From an uncultured Pelagibacteraceae bacterium (GTDB taxonomy: Bacteria > Pseudomonadota > Alphaproteobacteria > Pelagibacterales > Pelagibacteraceae): a DNA stretch of 34,045 nt. The stretch is from contig CACODU010000008.1 of NCBI GenBank assembly GCA_902626045.1, positions 1 to 34,045 of the forward strand, in the 5' to 3' direction. Under the pieces are notes generated by a model, which saw nothing but the letters and a program-made list of their open reading frames with translations, had not been told where the DNA came from and ran no database searches. The translations under genes were made by a program, and so were the position numbers. The stretch's first letter is position 1; the number at the start of each line of letters is the position of its first letter. Below are positions 28,047 through 34,045 of this stretch, piece after piece.

Positions 28047-29315
28047 ATGTTGTTAATGCCGAAAATCAAAGAACTATCGTTTCTTGTTTATGGACTAGGA
28101 TTAACAGGTCGTTCGGTTGCCAAATTTTTAATTAAAAACCAAATAAAAAATTTAAATGTTTGGGATGACAAAGAGAAAAATTTTCTTAAAAATTATAGAC
28201 CAAAAAATTTAACTCAAATATTACATCAAGTTGATTTTATTGTTTTATCTCCTGGCATTAGTTTATTAAAAAATAAAAATCTTAAAAAATTTAAAAAAAA
28301 AATAATTACAGATATTGATTTATTTTATTTAACTAGGAATAGGCCTAAAAGTATTGTGGTGACTGGAACAAATGGTAAATCAACAACTTGTAAATTATTG
28401 GAACATCTTTTAAAAAAAAATAGATATAAGATTTTTTTAGGAGGAAACATTGGTACTCCAATTTTAAATTTTAAATACCAAAAAAAAAATTTTGCAATTA
28501 TAGAAGCTTCATCATTTCAGCTTTCGCATTCAAAATTCATTTGTCCAAATTATGCAATTTTTTTAAATTTATCCAATGATCACCTTGATTGGCATGGCAG
28601 TAAAAAAAATTATTTGAATTCAAAACTTAAAATTTTTAATCTACAAAACAAAGAGCATTTTGCGATTATTAATAAGAATTTAAAAAATATTTTTAGAAAA
28701 AAAAAATTCGAAAGTAAATTAATTTTACCTAGAGAAAAAGATTACGCAAAAATAAAGTTTAAAATAAAAAATGAGTATTTAACTTCTAATATAAATAATG
28801 AGAATATGAGTTTTGTATACACCTTCTCAAAGTTAATGGGAATGAAAGATAAGGATTTTATCAATTCTATGAAATCATTCAAAGGATTATCACATAGATT
28901 TGAAATTTTTTTAACAAGAAATAATGTTACGTTTATCAATGACTCAAAGGCCACTTCATTCAAGGCAACCGAACCAGCTTTAAATAGTCTTAAAAATATT
29001 TATTGGATATTGGGCGGCCTTCCAAAAAAAGGGGATAGAATAAGTCTATCTAAATGTAAAAAAAATATCACTAAATGTTATTTAATAGGTAAAAATATAA
29101 ATTTTTTTAAAAATCAAATTAAAAAAAAATTAGTTTATTCAATAACAAAAAATTTAAAAATGTCTGTAATTAAAATTTTAAAGGACTGTAGATTGGAAAA
29201 GCATACAAATAAATATGTCTTACTAAGCCCTGCTGCAGCTTCATTTGATCAATTTTCTAATTTTGAAAAAAGAGGAGAAGAATTTAAGAGGTTATGCAAT
29301 AGGTATGCTAAGTAA
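28047..29315 (+). CDS. murD: UDP-N-acetylmuramoylalanine-D-glutamate ligase
   Basis: MurD adds D-glutamate to UDP-MurNAc-L-Ala in the cytoplasm. The start chosen is ATG 28047 (422 residues), two bases after the mraY stop with AAGG upstream; the open frame reaches back to 27957 inside mraY but that part has no MurD similarity. Motifs are FLVYGLGLTGRSVAKFL at the N-terminal fold, VLSPGIS, the ATP loop VTGTNGKSTTCKL, EASSFQLSH, NLSNDHLDWHGS, and in the C-terminal domain HRFEIF, NDSKATSFKATEPAL and ILGGLPKKGD. It overlaps ftsW by 11 bases. The protein is rich in lysine and asparagine, in line with AT-rich codon use. Confidence 0.95.
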   Translation: MLLMPKIKELSFLVYGLGLTGRSVAKFLIKNQIKNLNVWDDKEKNFLKNYRPKNLTQILHQVDFIVLSPGISLLKNKNLKKFKKKIITDIDLFYLTRNRPKSIVVTGTNGKSTTCKLLEHLLKKNRYKIFLGGNIGTPILNFKYQKKNFAIIEASSFQLSHSKFICPNYAIFLNLSNDHLDWHGSKKNYLNSKLKIFNLQNKEHFAIINKNLKNIFRKKKFESKLILPREKDYAKIKFKIKNEYLTSNINNENMSFVYTFSKLMGMKDKDFINSMKSFKGLSHRFEIFLTRNNVTFINDSKATSFKATEPALNSLKNIYWILGGLPKKGDRISLSKCKKNITKCYLIGKNINFFKNQIKKKLVYSITKNLKMSVIKILKDCRLEKHTNKYVLLSPAAASFDQFSNFEKRGEEFKRLCNRYAK

Positions 29316-30432
29316 TTCAATTAAATTTTTGTTTGTAAATTATTGGAGAAGTATAGATAAAAAGATTTTAATAAGTTTTTTTATGCTTTTTTTTCTGGGT
29401 ATTTTTTTTTCATTTTCTTCCACCTCTTCACTAGCTGGTGAGAGATTAAATAAAGATTTTTACTTTTTTTTCACAAAACATCTTTTTTTTACATTTTTTG
29501 CTATAACAATAATGATTGTGATTTCACTTGTTAAAACTGAATTGCTTATTAAGCTTACGGTACCATTATTTATTGTCACATTTTTTCTTTTAGCTATAGT
29601 TCCGATTATTGGAGTAGAAGTAAAAGGTGCTAAACGTTGGATAGACTTTTACCTATTTAGACTTCAGCCGGTAGAGATACTAAAACCTTTTTTTATTTTA
29701 ATAACAGTAAAAATATTAACGTTAGAAAAACTGAAAAACTCTCAAATAAAATATATTTTGAGTTTCATACTTTTAGTCTCTGTAACAATTTTATTGATTG
29801 AACAACCAGATTTAGGGCAATCAATATTAATAATAGGTAGTTGGGTTGCAACTGTTTTTATTTCCGGGGTTAGTATAGTTTATATCTTAATTTTTTTCTC
29901 AATTTTTCTATTTTCTTTAAGTTCTTTATTATTTTTTCTTCCAGAAAAGTTTGGATATATTACAAATCGATTAATTACTTTTTTTGATCCTAGCCAAGGA
30001 GATAAATTTCAATCAACATCAGCCCTTGAAGCGATAAAACTTGGTGGATTAACGGGACAAGGGATGGGAGAAGGTATACTCAAAGAAAGTGTTCCCGAGG
30101 CACACACAGATTATGTTATAGCTGTAATTTCTGAGGAATACGGTTCTTTAGTCTCAATAATGATTTTAGTAATATTTTTATATATTTCATTTAGGATAAT
30201 TAAAAATTGTTTTAATCAAGATAATCAATTTTTAAAAATATCTTTGAGTGGATTAGCATCATTATTGATATTTCAAACCTTTATTCACGCTGGAGTTAAT
30301 ACCAATTTATTACCAACTACCGGTATGACTTTACCTTTTCTTAGTTACGGAGGGTCATCTTTAATAAGTAGTGCAATCTTAGCAGGCTTGGTTTTAAATT
30401 ACACAAAGAACAAAACATATCTGTATGACTAA
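29305..30432 (+). CDS. ftsW: Septal peptidoglycan glycosyltransferase FtsW (SEDS family)
   Basis: FtsW polymerises lipid II into glycan at the septum with FtsI. I start at ATG 29305 (375 residues), which overlaps the murD end by 11 bases; the reading from 29245 would extend further into murD with no similarity. About ten hydrophobic segments are visible. SEDS motifs are KGAKRWIDF, LQPVEILKPFFI, EQPDLGQSILI, GGLTGQGMGEG, PEAHTDYVIAVISEEYG and the late TTGMTLPFLSYGGSSL. RodA belongs to the same family, but the neighbours (murD, murG, ftsI) indicate FtsW. It overlaps murG by 8 bases. Confidence 0.95.
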   Translation: MLSNSIKFLFVNYWRSIDKKILISFFMLFFLGIFFSFSSTSSLAGERLNKDFYFFFTKHLFFTFFAITIMIVISLVKTELLIKLTVPLFIVTFFLLAIVPIIGVEVKGAKRWIDFYLFRLQPVEILKPFFILITVKILTLEKLKNSQIKYILSFILLVSVTILLIEQPDLGQSILIIGSWVATVFISGVSIVYILIFFSIFLFSLSSLLFFLPEKFGYITNRLITFFDPSQGDKFQSTSALEAIKLGGLTGQGMGEGILKESVPEAHTDYVIAVISEEYGSLVSIMILVIFLYISFRIIKNCFNQDNQFLKISLSGLASLLIFQTFIHAGVNTNLLPTTGMTLPFLSYGGSSLISSAILAGLVLNYTKNKTYLYD

Positions 30433-31516
30433 AAAAAATATTTTAATAGCCACTGGAGGTACAGGAGGACACGTTTTTCCTGCGTATAGCTTAGCAAACT
30501 ATCTCTCAAATAGAAATTTTAGTGTTAAATTGACAGTTGATGTAAGGGGAAGAAATTACTTAAAAGACTATGATAATCTTGATCTCACAAATATTCCTTC
30601 ATTACCTCTAATTAGGAATAATATTTTTAAACTTTTATTTTCAATCTTAACTAATTTTTTTTCGCTTTTAAAATCTTTATTTTTTTTATTTAAAAATAAA
30701 CCTCTTATTGTTTTTGGTATGGGCGGCTATTCATCTTTTCCTATTTGTATTGCAGCAGCAATGCTAAGAATAAAATTAATTATTTATGAAAATAATCTCA
30801 TAATTGGAAAAGCTAATAGGTATTTATTACCTTTTGCAGAAAAAATTTTAGTTTCCTATAAGTCACTCGAGGGTATTCCTGAAAAATTTAATAGTAAAGT
30901 CGTTGAAATAGGCAACTTATTAAGAGAAGAAATAATTAACACTAAATTTTCTGAGCAAATAGATAATTTTGAAAAGATAAATATCTTAGTTCTGGGAGGA
31001 AGTCAGGCTGCTAAAATTTTTGCTGATGAATTGCCAGAAATATTTGAAAAATTAAAAAAATCTAAAATACCGATTAAAGTTTTTCAACAATGCCAAGAAA
31101 AACAAAATGATCAACTATCTAAGTTTTATATAAAAGCAGGCATAGATTATGAGGTTTTCAATTTTACTAAAGATATAGTAAAATATTATTCAAAAGCAAA
31201 CCTTGTAATTACTCGATCAGGAGCCTCTGTTTTAGGAGAATTAATTAACGTTAAAATTCCATTTATTTCGATACCTTTGCCAACATCAACAGATAATCAT
31301 CAATATAAAAACGCTGAGTTTTACAAAAAAAAAGGGTATGGCTATTTATTGGAAGAGAAAGATATTAAATATAAGTTATTTGAGCTAATAAATACAATTT
31401 TTGAAGATAAATCGATTATAAAAAAAATTTTATTAAATCAAAAACAATACTCAGATAAAAACATTTTCAAAAAAATAAATAATGAAATAGATAAAATTTT
31501 CAATGAAAAAAATTAA
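30425..31516 (+). CDS. murG: UDP-GlcNAc:lipid I N-acetylglucosaminyltransferase
   Basis: MurG adds GlcNAc to lipid I, making lipid II on the cytoplasmic face of the membrane. The 363-residue product has the N-terminal glycine-rich loop IATGGTGGHVFPAYSLA, FGMGGYSSFPICIAA, YENNLIIGKANRYLLPFA (the position of the usual HEQN segment, here divergent), the second-domain loop VLGGSQAAKIFAD, and the donor-site region ITRSGASVLGELI through PLPTSTDNHQYKNAEF. It overlaps ftsW by 8 bases and murC by 14 bases. Confidence 0.97.
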   Translation: MTKKNILIATGGTGGHVFPAYSLANYLSNRNFSVKLTVDVRGRNYLKDYDNLDLTNIPSLPLIRNNIFKLLFSILTNFFSLLKSLFFLFKNKPLIVFGMGGYSSFPICIAAAMLRIKLIIYENNLIIGKANRYLLPFAEKILVSYKSLEGIPEKFNSKVVEIGNLLREEIINTKFSEQIDNFEKINILVLGGSQAAKIFADELPEIFEKLKKSKIPIKVFQQCQEKQNDQLSKFYIKAGIDYEVFNFTKDIVKYYSKANLVITRSGASVLGELINVKIPFISIPLPTSTDNHQYKNAEFYKKKGYGYLLEEKDIKYKLFELINTIFEDKSIIKKILLNQKQYSDKNIFKKINNEIDKIFNEKN

Positions 31517-32900
31517 TTTAGGTCAAAAGGATATAATTCATTTTGTAGGTATTGGTGGAATAGGAATGAGTGGACTTGCTCAGATTATGAATAACATGGG
31601 TTTCAAAATACAAGGAAGCGATCAAAATAAAAATAAAAATACAATTAGTTGCGTAAAATCCAAAATTAAAGTTTTCATTGGCCATTCTTCAAATAATTTA
31701 AAAAAAGCAAATATTTTAGTGAAATCTACTGCAATCAAAAATAACAATATCGAAATTAAATATGCAAAAAAAAATAAAATACCTATTTATACAAGAGCAG
31801 AAGTTTTAGCTGATGTCGTATCTTTAAAAAAAAATATAATTATTACTGGGTCACATGGGAAAACTACCACTACATCACTAGTCGCAAAAATTTTATCAGA
31901 CCAAAAATTAGATCCTACTATAATAAATGGTGGTGTTATAAATTCCCTTAAAAGCAATGCAAAGCTTGGAAAAGGTGAATGGGCAATACTTGAGGCTGAC
32001 GAGTCAGACGGAAGTTTTTTAAAATTACCCATCAATTATTCTATTGTAACCAATATTGATTTTGAACATTTAGATTATTATAAAAAATATAAAAATTTAG
32101 AAAATTCATTCATAGAATTTGTCAATAAGACTCCACCAACTGGAAAAGCTATAATTTGTATTGATAGCAGAAATGTTTTTAAAATATTAAAAAAAATTAA
32201 GAATAAAAATATTTTAACTTATGGGGAGCACAAAAATGCAAATTATAAGGTCAAGAATATAAAATATAATTATGGAAGTACAAATTTTGATCTTATTTTT
32301 AAAGATAAAAATAAAAATAACAAAAAAATTAGAAATATTAACGTAAAATTATTAGGAAAACATAATGTGTTAAATTCAGCTGCGGCTCTTATTGTGTGCC
32401 TCAATCTAGGTGCGGATTTAAATATTGCTAAAAAATCTCTAAAAAATTTTTCTGGAGTTCAAAGAAGAATGACAAAAGTTTTTTCAAAAAATAAAAATGA
32501 CTTTTATGATGATTATGCTCACCATCCGACTGAAATAAACTCTATTTTAGAGGGTGTTCATAATGTAAACTCAAAGAGAAAAATTATAAGTATATTTGAA
32601 CCACATAGATATTCTCGAGTAATATCTTTAAAAAATGAGTTTTCAAAATGTTTCAAAAAATCAAGTCTAGTTATCATTTGCCCTTTGTATGCAGCGGGTG
32701 AGAAGAAAAATTCTAAATTTAACTTAATAAAGTTTGCTGAGTTGATTGGAAAGAATTCAAACACTCAAGTAATAATTGTAAAAAATGAGATAGAATTGAG
32801 CCAATATTTTAAAAAAAATTTAGTAAGTAATGAATTGATAATAGGAATGGGTGCAGGGGTGATATCAAGATGGATGTTGACACTTAAAGATTTGTTATGA
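31503..32900 (+). CDS. murC: UDP-N-acetylmuramate-L-alanine ligase
   Basis: MurC adds L-alanine to UDP-MurNAc, the first ligase step. The 465-residue product shows HFVGIGGIGMSGLAQIM in the N-terminal nucleotide fold, the ATP loop TGSHGKTTTTSLVAKIL, EADESDGSFLKLP, NIDFEHLDYY, GKHNVLNSAAAL, GVQRRMTKVF, DDYAHHPTEI and FEPHRYSR. All are typical, and the length matches the family. It overlaps murG by 14 bases and murB by 4 bases (ATGA). Confidence 0.98.
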   Translation: MKKINLGQKDIIHFVGIGGIGMSGLAQIMNNMGFKIQGSDQNKNKNTISCVKSKIKVFIGHSSNNLKKANILVKSTAIKNNNIEIKYAKKNKIPIYTRAEVLADVVSLKKNIIITGSHGKTTTTSLVAKILSDQKLDPTIINGGVINSLKSNAKLGKGEWAILEADESDGSFLKLPINYSIVTNIDFEHLDYYKKYKNLENSFIEFVNKTPPTGKAIICIDSRNVFKILKKIKNKNILTYGEHKNANYKVKNIKYNYGSTNFDLIFKDKNKNNKKIRNINVKLLGKHNVLNSAAALIVCLNLGADLNIAKKSLKNFSGVQRRMTKVFSKNKNDFYDDYAHHPTEINSILEGVHNVNSKRKIISIFEPHRYSRVISLKNEFSKCFKKSSLVIICPLYAAGEKKNSKFNLIKFAELIGKNSNTQVIIVKNEIELSQYFKKNLVSNELIIGMGAGVISRWMLTLKDLL

Positions 32901-33814
32901 ACTCAGAAAGTGAAATAGCGAAAAAGTTTGGAGATAATTTAAAGAGAGATGTAAAATTATCAAATTATAGCTGGTTTAACTTAGGTGGTCGTGCTGAATA
33001 CTTTTATAGAGCGAAAGGTAAAAAACAACTCATAGATTTTTTAGAGGCGGCAAAAAAAATTAATTTAGAATCAATAATTGTTGGTGCCGGATCAAATACT
33101 TTGTTTAGAGATGATGGCGTAAAAGGAGCAGTTATTAAACTTGGAAAAGATTTTTCTGAAATTAAATTAATTGAGAAAGATACTCTAGAAGTTGGCGCTG
33201 CTACACTTGACCGTAATATTGCTAACTTTGCAAAGGAACATAATTTGGGAAATTTAGAGTTTTTATCATGTATTCCTGGTTCTCTTGGAGGTGCAATTAT
33301 TATGAATAGCGGTTGTTATGATAACGATATGTCTCAAGTTCTAGTATCCGTTAAAGCAATTGATAAAAATAAATTGCTAGAAACAGAAATTAAGAAAGAG
33401 GATATTAAATTTTTTTATAGAGGAACTAATTTATCTGATAATTTGATAATTATTTCTGCAAAACTTAAAGGTAAAATAAAAAAAAGAGAGGAGATAGAAA
33501 AAAAACAAAGCGAATTTATTGAAAGAAAAAAACTATCTCAACCAAGTCAAATAAAAACTTGTGGAAGTACGTTTAAAAATATTGATAAAAATAAAAAAGC
33601 CTGGATGTTAATAAAAGAAGCTGGATGCGATAATTTAAAGGAAGGAGATGCTATTATTTCGCAAAAACATTGTAATTTTTTTGTAAATAATGGCAAAGCT
33701 AAATCTACAGATATTGAAAATTTGATAAACAAAGTCAAAAAAAAAGTTCACGAGAAAACAGGAGTTAATCTTGAACTGGAGATAAAAATAGTAGGTGAAA
33801 AAAAAAAAATTTAG
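32897..33814 (+). CDS. murB: UDP-N-acetylenolpyruvoylglucosamine reductase
   Basis: MurB is the FAD enzyme that reduces UDP-GlcNAc-enolpyruvate with NADPH to UDP-MurNAc. In 305 residues it shows NYSWFNLGGRAEYFYRA, the FAD segment IVGAGSNTLFRDDGVKGAV, the core CIPGSLGGAIIMNSGCYD, FFYRGT, the catalytic serine region KTCGSTFKNI, the helix LIKEAGCDNLKEGDAIIS, and the terminal LELEIKIVGE with the expected acidic residue. The size suits a compact (type II-like) MurB. It overlaps murC by 4 bases and ddl by 20 bases. Confidence 0.97.
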   Translation: MNSESEIAKKFGDNLKRDVKLSNYSWFNLGGRAEYFYRAKGKKQLIDFLEAAKKINLESIIVGAGSNTLFRDDGVKGAVIKLGKDFSEIKLIEKDTLEVGAATLDRNIANFAKEHNLGNLEFLSCIPGSLGGAIIMNSGCYDNDMSQVLVSVKAIDKNKLLETEIKKEDIKFFYRGTNLSDNLIIISAKLKGKIKKREEIEKKQSEFIERKKLSQPSQIKTCGSTFKNIDKNKKAWMLIKEAGCDNLKEGDAIISQKHCNFFVNNGKAKSTDIENLINKVKKKVHEKTGVNLELEIKIVGEKKKI

Positions 33815-34045
33815 TAGAGTTTTAGTTGTTTTAGGGGGAACCTCTGGTGAAAGAGCTATAAGCTTAGAAAGTGGAAGAGCTTGCATCAAAGCACTAAAAA
33901 AAAAAGGTTATAAAGTATCAACTTTTGATCCAAAAATTAAAAATTTTAACTTAATTGATAAAAATAAAATCGATGTAATTTTTAATGCGTTGCACGGCAG
34001 AGATGGAGAAGATGGAGTTGCACAAAGTTATTTTGAGTATTTAAA
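33795..34045 (+). CDS. ddl: D-alanine-D-alanine ligase, N-terminal part (cut by window edge)
   Basis: Ddl joins two D-alanines for the MurF step. The visible 83 codons read RVLVVLGGTSGERAISLESG, then ACIKALKKKGYKV and VIFNALHGRDGEDGVAQSYF, matching the N-terminal domain of Ddl with its HGxxGEDG motif. I place the start at GTG 33795, since an in-frame TAG lies directly before it and no ATG precedes the conserved region. The GTG is followed by 12 A's encoding four lysines, a possible slippage site. It overlaps murB by 20 bases. The C-terminal ATP-grasp part is outside the window. Confidence 0.93.
   Translation, partial: MKKKKFSRVLVVLGGTSGERAISLESGRACIKALKKKGYKVSTFDPKIKNFNLIDKNKIDVIFNALHGRDGEDGVAQSYFEYL

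Noticed and set aside
29245-29304. Longer N-terminus for FtsW starting inside murD
   Set aside because: These 20 residues are a frame-shifted copy of the murD end. ATG 29305 gives a normal FtsW N-terminus.

Overview
The window looks like a piece of the chromosome of a streamlined, AT-rich marine alphaproteobacterium, most likely of the SAR11/Pelagibacterales type. The reasons are a base composition near 70% A+T by eye, very lysine- and asparagine-rich proteins, genes that overlap or are separated by a few bases, and alphaproteobacterial synteny (carA divergent from yqeY-dnaG-rpoD; ampD-rnpB-mraZ). This placement is inference; no 16S rRNA is present. I see no rRNA, CRISPR array, insertion sequence, prophage or obvious horizontally acquired island. 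Almost all of it is conserved core metabolism.

Layout. (1) 1-3945, minus strand: uvrB, a FolM/PTR1-like short-chain reductase, folB and the start of uvrC form one overlapping operon that joins nucleotide-excision repair to pterin/folate genes. (2) 3984-7743: aspartate-family aminotransferase (+), thioredoxin reductase (-), then an ELM1-family protein overlapping a 2-oxoglutarate/Fe(II)-oxygenase-like protein (+). (3) 7740-12150, minus: carB and carA, carbamoyl phosphate synthase. (4) 12274-16532, plus: yqeY, dnaG, rpoD and a CAT-anticodon tRNA. (5) 16533-17884, minus: mlaC and mlaA, outer-membrane lipid transport. (6) 17950-19065, plus: an AmpD/AmiD-type amidase and RNase P RNA. (7) 19205-34045, plus: a dcw (division and cell wall) cluster, mraZ-ftsZ-rsmH-ftsL-ftsI-murEF-mraY-murD-ftsW-murG-murC-murB-ddl, running off the right edge.

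The dcw cluster holds most of the unusual biology. ftsZ is second in the operon instead of at its far end. murE and murF are fused into one 920-residue protein. The only clear promoter lies before mraZ and is overlaid by three CCCA repeats at exact 10-bp spacing, which fits a MraZ autoregulatory site. A perfect 13-bp inverted repeat sits 12 bases after the rsmH start codon, just after ftsZ, and is followed by a T-run on the minus strand. Together these suggest a compact arrangement in which MraZ controls the operon and FtsZ output may be set apart from the wall-synthesis genes; the functional part is inference.

The longest stretch without a protein gene (18658-19204) holds RNase P RNA and the mraZ promoter region. 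No other gene-free stretch exceeds about 125 bases. I did not find a clearly undescribed multi-gene system. The best candidates for new biology are the control elements around mraZ-ftsZ-rsmH and the ELM1/oxygenase pair of unknown substrate.
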